62,311 nucleotides of DNA. Source: an uncultured Allomuricauda sp. (lineage in GTDB: Bacteria > Bacteroidota > Bacteroidia > Flavobacteriales > Flavobacteriaceae). The position numbers and the translations under genes are program-made. A model generated the notes under the pieces. The model ran no database searches, had not been told where the DNA came from, and saw only the letters and a list, made by a program, of their open reading frames with translations. This document shows positions 55,211 to 62,311 of this stretch, piece by piece. The stretch spans positions 1 through 62,311 of the forward strand of contig NZ_CAKZYF010000122.1 of assembly GCF_937884665.1 (NCBI RefSeq), in the 5' to 3' direction. Every line of letters begins with the position of its first letter. Position 1 is the stretch's first letter.

Positions 55211-57619
55211 ATGAGAGTATCCGTTATCGTTCTAAGTCTGTTCAGTTTTGTTTTGGGATGTAATACGAACAGCCCCAATGAGGCCGTTCGTACCAAAACG
55301 AACATTAATCAAGCCTGGCTTTATTCTGAGAACCCTACGAAAAATCTTGAAACCATAAAGGCGTCAAAGAAATGGTCGACCATAAACCTACCACATACTT
55401 GGAACAGCGAAGACCCTACCGATAACGATCCCGGTTATCGAAGAAGTGCCAGTTGGTACAAAAAAGAAATATTCCTTTCAAAAATAGAAATGGACCGAGA
55501 CTACTTTATCTATTTTGAGGGTGCCAATATTTCCACTGAAGTCTACATCGGAAATGAAAAAGTAGGGGAACACATTGGCGGTTATATTGGTTTCAAAATC
55601 AACATATCCAACTATTTAAAGAAAGGGCCCAATACGATATATGTCAGAGTGGACAATAGTTACGACAAAAACATTATTCCCTCACAAAAAAGCGATTTTT
55701 TTATCTATGGCGGTATTACGCGTGACGTTTGGTTAACGACTAGGCCAAAAACGGCAATCGCTAGCGTTAAATTGAATACTTCAAAGGTATCCCATGAAAG
55801 TGCAGATGTATTCGTGCACTATGAATTGGACAACCTAGAAGAAATATCCAATTATTCCCTTAAAGTGGCGCTGCTTGATCCCAACGGAAAAGTAGTGGAC
55901 ACCCAGGTCCAGAAAGTCACCAATAAAAGTGGCAACATCTTATTATCCGATATAACAAACCCAAAATTATGGGATGTGGATGAACCTAATTTATATGAGG
56001 TTAAAATTGAGTTATTGAAAGGGGAAAGCCTTTTGGACAAAATTTCAGAAAGGGTCGGCTTAAGGTGGTTTGAATTTAAGAAAAATGGTCCGTTCTATCT
56101 TAACGGTAGGCGTCTATTGCTTCGTGGTACCCATCGTCATGAAGAGCACGCCGGGGTAGGTGCCGCTATGGGCAATGAGCAACATCGAAAAGATATGCAA
56201 ATGATTAAGGAAATGGGGGCGAACTTTGGCCGGTTGGCGCATTATCCCCAAGAACCTGAAGTTTACAAAGCTTGTGACGAGCTTGGTCTTTTAGTATGGG
56301 ACGAGTTGCCTTGGTGCCGCGGTGGTTTGGGCGAAGAGATTTGGCAACAACATACCAAGGGCATGCTCAAGGAAATCATCGAACAGAATTACAACCACCC
56401 CAGTATTATCATTTGGTCTCTGGGCAATGAAATGTACTGGCTGCCCGATTTTGAGAACGGTGATGATACACAAAAGATGAATGTGTTCCTGGAGGAACTC
56501 AATACGCTGGCCCATGAGTTGGATTCCACGCGAAAAACGGCAATTCGTAAGTATTATGAAGGTGCTGAAATTGTAGATGTCTTTTCGCCCTCCATTTGGT
56601 CAGGATGGTATTCCGGTAGCTATAAAAACTATGAAAAAGCAATTGATACCTATAAATCACAATACGATCATTTCCTACATGCAGAATACGGTGGGTCGAG
56701 TCATGTAGGGCGTCACTCAGAAAATCCCATTACCGGCGAAGGCATTATACAATCTGAAGGCTGGGAGGAAGCTATCGTGCAGACCAGAGTTTCCAATATC
56801 GCTAAAATTGGGGATTGGAGTGAGAACTACATCGTGGATTTATTCGATTGGCATCTTCACATTTCTGAGCAGGACACGCTATTTGTAGGCAATGCCCAGT
56901 GGGCGTTCAAGGATTTTGGCACTCCTCTTCGACCTGAGAACGACATTCCCTACGTCAATCAAAAGGGATTGGTAGACCGAAATGGAAAACCAAAAGATGC
57001 CTATTATGTTTTCAAAAGTTACTGGTCCAAAGAACCTTTCGTTTATATCGAATCCAAAACATGGACAGAACGGCAGGGACCGGAAGGCCAACCTCGAAGT
57101 ATCCATGTCTTTAGTAATTGTAATACTGTTGCCCTAATGCTCAACGGACAAGATTTGGGAGTACGCACTCGGGATATTGCCAAGTTTCCAGCTTCGGGCC
57201 TGGTATGGGATATTTATTTTGAGGAAGGTAATAACGAGTTGATCGCAATAGCTGAAACACCTCATGGTGAGGTAAGTGACACTCTTGAAGTTAAATACCG
57301 CCACACTAAAAACGGGACTGCAAAAGAATTAGCACTTTCTTCATCGAAATTAAAGAACGATCGTTTTTTGATAACGGCCACCGCTATGGATTCCGCAGGT
57401 TTACGTTGTCTCGATTATGAGGATAAAGTCTACTTTCAGTGCCTTGGAGGTGGAAAGACATTAAAAAATCAAGGAACCCCAACGGGAAGTGAGGTCATAG
57501 CGATGGCCAATGGACAGGCCTCGATAGAAATTATGCCGGATGATACCGATATTCCAATTACGGTAATGGTCCTGAACCAAAATTTTAAGGGCACCTACTT
57601 GACCATCCCTAAAGACTAG
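55211..57619 (+). CDS. GH2 family beta-glycosidase (beta-glucuronidase/galactosidase type)
   Basis: An 802-residue protein with a lipoprotein signal (VLSLFSFVLGC). Domains in order: sugar-binding jelly roll (about 35-180, INLPHTWNSEDPTDNDPGYRRSASWYKKE and VYIGNEKVGEHIGGY), Ig-like domain (about 190-285), TIM barrel (about 290-590) with NHPSIIIWSLGNEMYW (acid/base Glu407) and FLHAEYGGSSH (nucleophile Glu492), then C-terminal Ig-like domains. It removes a terminal beta-sugar; given the uronate neighbours, glucuronate is as likely as galactose. First gene of a unit with a GTACAGGATG site. Confidence 0.88.
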   Translation: MRVSVIVLSLFSFVLGCNTNSPNEAVRTKTNINQAWLYSENPTKNLETIKASKKWSTINLPHTWNSEDPTDNDPGYRRSASWYKKEIFLSKIEMDRDYFIYFEGANISTEVYIGNEKVGEHIGGYIGFKINISNYLKKGPNTIYVRVDNSYDKNIIPSQKSDFFIYGGITRDVWLTTRPKTAIASVKLNTSKVSHESADVFVHYELDNLEEISNYSLKVALLDPNGKVVDTQVQKVTNKSGNILLSDITNPKLWDVDEPNLYEVKIELLKGESLLDKISERVGLRWFEFKKNGPFYLNGRRLLLRGTHRHEEHAGVGAAMGNEQHRKDMQMIKEMGANFGRLAHYPQEPEVYKACDELGLLVWDELPWCRGGLGEEIWQQHTKGMLKEIIEQNYNHPSIIIWSLGNEMYWLPDFENGDDTQKMNVFLEELNTLAHELDSTRKTAIRKYYEGAEIVDVFSPSIWSGWYSGSYKNYEKAIDTYKSQYDHFLHAEYGGSSHVGRHSENPITGEGIIQSEGWEEAIVQTRVSNIAKIGDWSENYIVDLFDWHLHISEQDTLFVGNAQWAFKDFGTPLRPENDIPYVNQKGLVDRNGKPKDAYYVFKSYWSKEPFVYIESKTWTERQGPEGQPRSIHVFSNCNTVALMLNGQDLGVRTRDIAKFPASGLVWDIYFEEGNNELIAIAETPHGEVSDTLEVKYRHTKNGTAKELALSSSKLKNDRFLITATAMDSAGLRCLDYEDKVYFQCLGGGKTLKNQGTPTGSEVIAMANGQASIEIMPDDTDIPITVMVLNQNFKGTYLTIPKD

Positions 57620-57641
57620 TTTCCACTAAAACGATAAGGAC

Positions 57642-58802
57642 ATGAAACATCTTTTAATCCTTGTAATCAGTCTCTTGTTTTTAGGATGTGCAAGACAACA
57701 AAAGAAATTTGACGACCCGCTTTTCGAAAAGGAAAAGAAGCGGGTGCTGGAGTTGGCCGAGAAATACATGGACCTATCGCCCATTACCGTTACGGCCCAA
57801 GTCTGCGAGCGCAGTGCCGGTGGAATACACGATTTTTACTCAGAAGGGGATTACTGGTGGCCAGACCCCGAAAATCCAGAAGGCCCCTATATTCGAAAAG
57901 ATGGGATGACCAATCCAGATAATTTCACGGCACACCGCTACGCTATGATTCGGCTCAGTCAACTATGCGGTACTTTCGCATCAGCCTATTTAGTTACGGA
58001 TGATATTCAATACGCGGCCCAGATGGTTCCCCATTTGAAAGCTTGGTTTATTGATGAAGCTACTTTAATGAACCCAAGCCTTAATTATGCCCAAGCCATC
58101 AAGGGAAAGGAAACAGGGCGGGGAATTGGCATTATAGATACTATTCAATTATTGGATGTTGTTAAGGCAATTATGGCTATTGAGAGTGCAGGTGTACTTT
58201 CCGCAGATGAGCTATCTGGATTAAAAGCATGGTTTTCGAGCTATCTAAATTGGATGGATTCACATCCATACGGCATTTCCGAACAGGCGAAGGACAACAA
58301 CCATGGTGCTTGTTGGTTCCTGCAAGCCGCTGTTTTCTCAGAATTTACCGAGAACGAACGAATGCAAGACTATGTAGCGGAAAAGTTCAAGGGTACGTTA
58401 TTGCCTTGCCAAATGGCGGAAAACGGCTCGTTTCCACTCGAACTGAAAAGAACAAAGCCCTACGGATATTCGCTGTTCAATCTGGATATTATGAGCGGGC
58501 TTGCACAGGTTCTGTCAACCAGAAACGATTCCATATTTACATACACAACAAACGGTAGAAGTATGCAAAAAGGCTTGGAGTTTTTATATCCTTACATCAA
58601 GAACAAAGAAGACTGGCCTTATGACCAAGATGTGCTCCATAGGGAGGACTGGCCTGTACGCCATCCATCCTTGTTATTTGCCGGCTTATCCTTAAAAAAC
58701 ACCTCATATCTGGAATTATGGCAAGAACTGGATGCTGATTTTGAAAATCCTGAAGTGATACGAAATATGCCCATACGCTATCCGCTTATTTGGATTAACT
58801 AG
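57642..58802 (+). CDS. Alginate-lyase-fold polysaccharide lyase (PL5/PL38-like)
   Basis: A 386-residue protein with a lipoprotein signal (VISLLFLGC). The (alpha/alpha) barrel pattern is that of the Alginate_lyase superfamily: GDYWWPDPENPEGPYIRKDG (about 70-90), the catalytic NNHGACW (Asn219, Asn220, His221) and RTKPYGYSLFNLD (Tyr274/Tyr276). Such enzymes cut (1,4)-linked uronic-acid polymers by beta-elimination and leave 4,5-unsaturated ends, the substrate of the GH88 nearby. PL38 members act on glucuronan or mannuronan. Family is inferred from motifs; substrate is open. Confidence 0.82.
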   Translation: MKHLLILVISLLFLGCARQQKKFDDPLFEKEKKRVLELAEKYMDLSPITVTAQVCERSAGGIHDFYSEGDYWWPDPENPEGPYIRKDGMTNPDNFTAHRYAMIRLSQLCGTFASAYLVTDDIQYAAQMVPHLKAWFIDEATLMNPSLNYAQAIKGKETGRGIGIIDTIQLLDVVKAIMAIESAGVLSADELSGLKAWFSSYLNWMDSHPYGISEQAKDNNHGACWFLQAAVFSEFTENERMQDYVAEKFKGTLLPCQMAENGSFPLELKRTKPYGYSLFNLDIMSGLAQVLSTRNDSIFTYTTNGRSMQKGLEFLYPYIKNKEDWPYDQDVLHREDWPVRHPSLLFAGLSLKNTSYLELWQELDADFENPEVIRNMPIRYPLIWIN

Positions 58803-58842
58803 TATTGAAAGTACTTAAAAATGGATAGCAACCGTTTGGTCT

Positions 58843-59982
58843 ATGAAACATAAGTTCCTCTTTTTCTGCTTACTACTTGCCTCACAACTGGGCTGCGTCA
58901 AAAGCCCCACAAGGACCTATTTGTTCATAGGTAGTTTTACAGAAGGTAAACCTAAAAAAGGTATTCACGTCTATGAGTTCAATACCAATACTGCTACTTT
59001 AAAGCCCTTGTATGCTGTAGCCAAGACGGTCAACCCGTCCTTCTTAAGATTATCACACGATGGTAGTTTCCTGTACTCGGTCATGGAAAGCCAGTTGCCC
59101 ACCAATGGAAAGGTAGCTGCATTTGCTGTAGATTCTCTATCGGGCAACCTAAAATTTTTGAACATTCAAGATTCTGGAGGTCGTAATCCCGCACATCTAT
59201 CCATTACTGGGATGGGCAATTATTTGGTTAACTCAAATTATACGGATGCAGGTATTTCAGTTTTCAAAGCGGATAAGGATGGCGTGTTGCAAAAACAACA
59301 CCAACTCATAACATTTAAAGATAGCAGTATCATCAAAGGGAGACAAGATGCGGCACACATACATTCCACCAATTTATCCTCGGATGGCGAGTTTCTCTTT
59401 GCCCAAGTCTTGGTGGCCGATAAGATACGAGCGTTCCAAGTTCAATTGAATTCACAAGGGCTTACTTTGGTGGATAGCGGGTTTATGCCCATCAAACCGG
59501 GCAGCGGCCCCAGACATTTTACATTCCATCCCAATGGCAAGTTTGGTTACGCCATTGCAGAATTGAGCGGCTCCATTATCGCTTATAAGTATTCCAAGGG
59601 AAACCTACGGTATGTTCAAGATTATCCTTCGTACCGTACAAAGCAGGACAGGTATAGGGCGGCGGATATCCATATTTCGCCAGATGGGCTATTTCTGTAT
59701 GCTTCCAATCGGGGACCTAAAGAAGACTCAATTGTTATTTTTTCTATTAATGTTCAAACTGGACAGCTAAACTTAGTAGGGCATGAGCCAACCTATGGGG
59801 AGCATCCTAGGAATTTTTGTATCAGTCCATGTGGGAACTTTTTATTGGTGGCCAATCAGTTTACCAACAATGTGGTGGTTTTCCAACGAAATAAAAAAAC
59901 AGGGATACTTACCAAGCTTCCTCAAGAACTCAATGTGGAAAATCCTTCGAGTTTGCAAATGTTTTCCTATCGGATAGACTAA
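58843..59982 (+). CDS. Lactonase-family seven-bladed propeller lipoprotein
   Basis: A 379-residue protein with a lipoprotein signal (LLLASQLGC). The family is that of 6-phosphogluconolactonase YbhE-type propellers: TYLFIGSFTEGKPKKGIHVYEF, NPSFLRLSHDGSFLYSV, AHIHSTNLSSDGEFLFAQ, GSGPRHFTFHPNGKFGYAIAELSGSI and GEHPRNFCISPCGNFLLVANQFTNNVVVF. The export signal excludes a pentose-phosphate role. It may open sugar lactones outside the cytoplasm. Last gene of the GH2-lyase unit, convergent with the Gfo/Idh gene. Confidence 0.85.
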   Translation: MKHKFLFFCLLLASQLGCVKSPTRTYLFIGSFTEGKPKKGIHVYEFNTNTATLKPLYAVAKTVNPSFLRLSHDGSFLYSVMESQLPTNGKVAAFAVDSLSGNLKFLNIQDSGGRNPAHLSITGMGNYLVNSNYTDAGISVFKADKDGVLQKQHQLITFKDSSIIKGRQDAAHIHSTNLSSDGEFLFAQVLVADKIRAFQVQLNSQGLTLVDSGFMPIKPGSGPRHFTFHPNGKFGYAIAELSGSIIAYKYSKGNLRYVQDYPSYRTKQDRYRAADIHISPDGLFLYASNRGPKEDSIVIFSINVQTGQLNLVGHEPTYGEHPRNFCISPCGNFLLVANQFTNNVVVFQRNKKTGILTKLPQELNVENPSSLQMFSYRID

Positions 59983-60024
59983 TGCGAACTATTTGGAGCT
60001 TACAAGATTCCAGAACCAATTTTA

Positions 60025-61053
60025 TTATTTCATTTTTTTAGGAATCCCTTCTTTATTGGACTCATACGCTTTATCAATGATCGAGATATTAGAAAGATAA
60101 TCCTGAACATCGGTCTCAAAGGGTTCTCCGGAATTTAATCGTTCCACAAAGTGTTTCTGGGTTGTGTACACGCAATCCCCTGAAAAATTTTTATCCTCAA
60201 AATTGTATTCATGTTGAATTTCAGGCTGGCCCAATGGTTTAAGGGTAATGGAACCATTTTCATGAAGATAAACGCTCCCCTTGTTGCCCTCAATTTGGAT
60301 AGCTCCAAAAGTCAACCTGGGATTTTCATACGTACTTTCATGATAGCGGCCAGCGTCTACGAGCGCGGTACCTCCTTTTGCAAAATCACAAATCACCAAA
60401 GCAGAATCCTCTCCCCTGATGTTTTGATTATAGCGGTTTAGTTTAGCATATACTTGGTTGATTTCCCCACCAAAATAGCGTAGTACGTCAATAAGGTGGA
60501 TTCCGGTTTCATATAGCAAAAGTTCCTTCATCTTCCTAAAATAAGGTTGGCGATTCATGTAGGCATCGTCCTGCCAACCATCGCCCATGCGCATGCGCCA
60601 TTGAATGGCATGTAATTGCGTGCCAATGGTATTTCGCTCCAATAATTTTTTGATTTCCCGGTGCCATGGCTGGAACCTGAAATTCTCATGCACCATGATG
60701 CGAATATCATGTGTTGTTACCAAGTTGGCTATTTGTTCAGCAATTTCTGAGGTAGGAGCCAGTGGTTTTTGACATATAATTGAAATTTTATGTTCAGCGG
60801 CTATTTGACAAAGTTCCAAGTGTGTTTCCGGAGGGGTTATGATGTCAATAAAGTCAGGTTGTTCTCTTTGTAACATTTCGGCCACGTTCGTATAAAAATT
60901 GGGGACACTAAATTTAGCGGCCATTTGCTTTGCCTTTTTTTTATCAGTATCACAAATTGCGGTCAAATCGACCTCATCCAAACGCCCCCAAGCCTCTAAG
61001 TGGAATCGGCTAAAATATCCGAGACCGACGGCAACCCCCTTCAATTTTTTCAT
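60025..61053 (-). CDS. Gfo/Idh/MocA-family oxidoreductase
   Basis: A 342-residue protein. The Rossmann start VAVGLGYFSRFHLEAWGRL and the signature IICQKPLAPTSEIAEQIA are present, with the usual EKP Glu replaced by Gln (QKP). The C-terminal domain has ELLLYETGIHLIDVLRYFGGEI (catalytic His region). It directly follows the MFS gene with no spacing, so the pair probably imports and oxidises one sugar or uronate. It differs from the other Gfo/Idh gene at 35506. Confidence 0.85.
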   Translation of the reverse strand: MKKLKGVAVGLGYFSRFHLEAWGRLDEVDLTAICDTDKKKAKQMAAKFSVPNFYTNVAEMLQREQPDFIDIITPPETHLELCQIAAEHKISIICQKPLAPTSEIAEQIANLVTTHDIRIMVHENFRFQPWHREIKKLLERNTIGTQLHAIQWRMRMGDGWQDDAYMNRQPYFRKMKELLLYETGIHLIDVLRYFGGEINQVYAKLNRYNQNIRGEDSALVICDFAKGGTALVDAGRYHESTYENPRLTFGAIQIEGNKGSVYLHENGSITLKPLGQPEIQHEYNFEDKNFSGDCVYTTQKHFVERLNSGEPFETDVQDYLSNISIIDKAYESNKEGIPKKMK

Positions 61054-62310
61054 TTAATACTCGGTAAAATGTAATTGCGGTCTCATTTTCGACCAAATTA
61101 GTATAGCAATCAAATTCAGTAGGGCCCCCACAATAAAAAAATGTGCTGTGGAGCCAGTCCAATCCAAAAGATATGGAAATATTAAGGCGGTAATAAACGC
61201 GCCTATATTCCCAGCCATATTCATGGTACCAGAGATAGCACCAGAGTTCCTCTTACCAATATCCACACAAAAGGCCCACGAAGGTGGCAAGGTCATGTCC
61301 GCTCCAAAAATAGCGATACTCAACATAGCTATTGCCCCAGCGGCACTATCCATATAAATACTACCTATCAAGCCTATGGCAGCGAGGGCAAAACCTAAGG
61401 ATGCCGGCAACTTTCGGGACCTGTCCCAATTGCCCTTTTTAAAGATGTTATCAATAAGCCAACCTGCGAACCAATTTCCAAAAGCACCAAAAACCAAGGG
61501 TATAGCGGTATATATCCCAGCCTCTACCGTTTCCAATCCGTATTCTTTTTTAATATGCGGAAACAACCAGGTAAGGGCAAAAAAGAAAGTGAAATTACTA
61601 CAGAAATACTGCCCCATGGCCAACCACATATTTTTAGATTTGGAAAGCTGCTGAAAACTGATTTTTTCTTTGTTCAAAGACACCTTTTTGTCCTGCCTGT
61701 TGGATAGGATGTATGCTTTTTCAGCTTCTGAAATTCGCTTATGGTCTTCGGGCCTATCCCTGAACAGAAAATACCACCCCAACGCCCAAATCAAGCCAAT
61801 GGCGCCCAAAACTAGGAAAGTGGTCCGCCATCCAAAATCCTCGACCATCCAAGCGACCAAAGGCAAAGCAAATGCTGCACCCAATCTTGAACCTGAAAAA
61901 TTTATTCCGGTCACGATGCCCCGTTCCTTTAAGGGAAACCAATTGTAGATGGCCCTTGACATTCCTGGAAAAGCCCCTGCCTCTCCCGCCCCAAAAAGAA
62001 AACGAACTACCAAAAGTGAACCAAAATTCCATGCTGCGGCCGACAAAGCGGTGAAAGCAGACCAAATGCTCACAATACTGGCCAATATTCTACGCGGACC
62101 AAATGTATCCGCCATCAGGCCGGAAGGCGTCTGAAAAAGAGCGTAGCCCAGTGAAAATGCATCTAGTACCCATCCCATCTGTTTGTCACTTAAATCCAAA
62201 TTGGAAGAAATAGGTTCTTTGGCCACCGAAATACAGATGCGGTCGATATACAATAACAACGCCAATAAAAAAGTACCGGCAACCATAAAGTAGCGTCTTG
62301 GGAAATGGTT
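61054..62310 (-). CDS. MFS transporter, hexuronate/ACS type (5' end outside window)
   Basis: At least 410 residues with 12 predicted spans. It has LLYIDRICISVAKEPISSNLDLSDKQMGWVLDAFSLGYALFQTPSGLMADTFGPRRI and RGIVTGINFSGSRLGAAFALPLVAWM, the pattern of the anion:cation symporter group that includes hexuronate transporters. The first in-window ATG is at 62286, but the frame stays open to the edge and reads NHFPRRYF before it, a typical MFS N-terminus. The true start is therefore probably beyond the window. Confidence 0.85.
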   Translation of the reverse strand, partial: NHFPRRYFMVAGTFLLALLLYIDRICISVAKEPISSNLDLSDKQMGWVLDAFSLGYALFQTPSGLMADTFGPRRILASIVSIWSAFTALSAAAWNFGSLLVVRFLFGAGEAGAFPGMSRAIYNWFPLKERGIVTGINFSGSRLGAAFALPLVAWMVEDFGWRTTFLVLGAIGLIWALGWYFLFRDRPEDHKRISEAEKAYILSNRQDKKVSLNKEKISFQQLSKSKNMWLAMGQYFCSNFTFFFALTWLFPHIKKEYGLETVEAGIYTAIPLVFGAFGNWFAGWLIDNIFKKGNWDRSRKLPASLGFALAAIGLIGSIYMDSAAGAIAMLSIAIFGADMTLPPSWAFCVDIGKRNSGAISGTMNMAGNIGAFITALIFPYLLDWTGSTAHFFIVGALLNLIAILIWSKMRPQLHFTEY

Positions 62311-62311
62311 T

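Noticed and set aside
1..62311. CRISPR arrays, insertion sequences, prophage genes
   Set aside because: No regular direct repeats with spacers, no transposase or phage structural genes were found on either strand.

Overview
The window looks like a chromosome segment from a member of the Bacteroidota, most likely a marine-type Flavobacteriaceae. Support comes from three SusC/SusD-type outer-membrane pairs, a one-protein hybrid two-component regulator, many short lipoprotein signal peptides ending in Cys, moderate-to-low G+C and small operon spacings. It is inferred from gene content, not from a database match.

Left arm (1-10079). A tRNA-Arg(TCT) with its own terminator is followed by an ECF sigma factor/anti-sigma pair on the minus strand. 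Divergent to it is a tight seven-gene plus-strand operon (1756-10079): a DUF4412-type protein, two paralogous lipoproteins, a small secreted protein, a tectonin-like propeller, another lipoprotein and a 975-residue TPR-CHAT (caspase-like) protein. All seven carry export signals, and the CHAT domain is predicted to face the periplasm on a C-terminal membrane anchor.

Middle (10080-31880). PUL A (plus) encodes SusC, SusD, a GH5 enzyme and a frameshifted, truncated GH3 remnant. PUL B (minus) encodes SusC, a SusD broken by a single in-frame TAG, and a fasciclin-like lipoprotein. A GntR/LacI-type regulator is divergent from a 6-deoxyhexose operon: bifunctional aldolase/dehydrogenase, L-rhamnose isomerase, FGGY kinase, FMN L-lactate-type dehydrogenase and an NCS1 permease. 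Together these can take L-rhamnose to DHAP and L-lactaldehyde, then L-lactate, then pyruvate.

Right-middle (31881-44132). This is a complete uronate module. On the plus strand are kdgK, eda, uxaC and a Gfo/Idh oxidoreductase; convergent on the minus strand are uxuB, uxuA, kduI, kduD, a DUF4861 lipoprotein and a TRAP transporter (DctP, DctQ, DctM). It covers both saturated glucuronate (UxaC-UxuB-UxuA) and the unsaturated uronate released by lyases (KduI-KduD), joining at KDG and ending with KdgK and Eda.

Right arm (44341-62311). A small secreted protein precedes a hybrid two-component regulator that is split by an in-frame TAA. PUL C follows: SusC, SusD, a strong terminator hairpin, GH88, GH2, an alginate-lyase-fold polysaccharide lyase and a lactonase-family lipoprotein. 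A minus-strand Gfo/Idh gene and an MFS (hexuronate-type) transporter gene that runs off the window close the segment.

Integration. A motif with core AGTACAGGATG, preceded by GTA-like repeats, lies upstream of four units: PUL A susC, PUL B susC, the rhamnose operon and the GH2-lyase-lactonase unit of PUL C. In the last two it sits exactly 50 nt before the start codon. The best reading is a GntR-controlled regulon that joins lyase/GH2 action, two SusC/D importers and rhamnose catabolism. That suggests a glycan containing both uronic acid and L-rhamnose. No sulfatase and no recognisable alpha-L-rhamnosidase is present in the window. Several PUL genes are damaged (susD nonsense, regulator nonsense, GH3 remnant), so the locus may be decaying in this genome, or the assembly may carry point errors.
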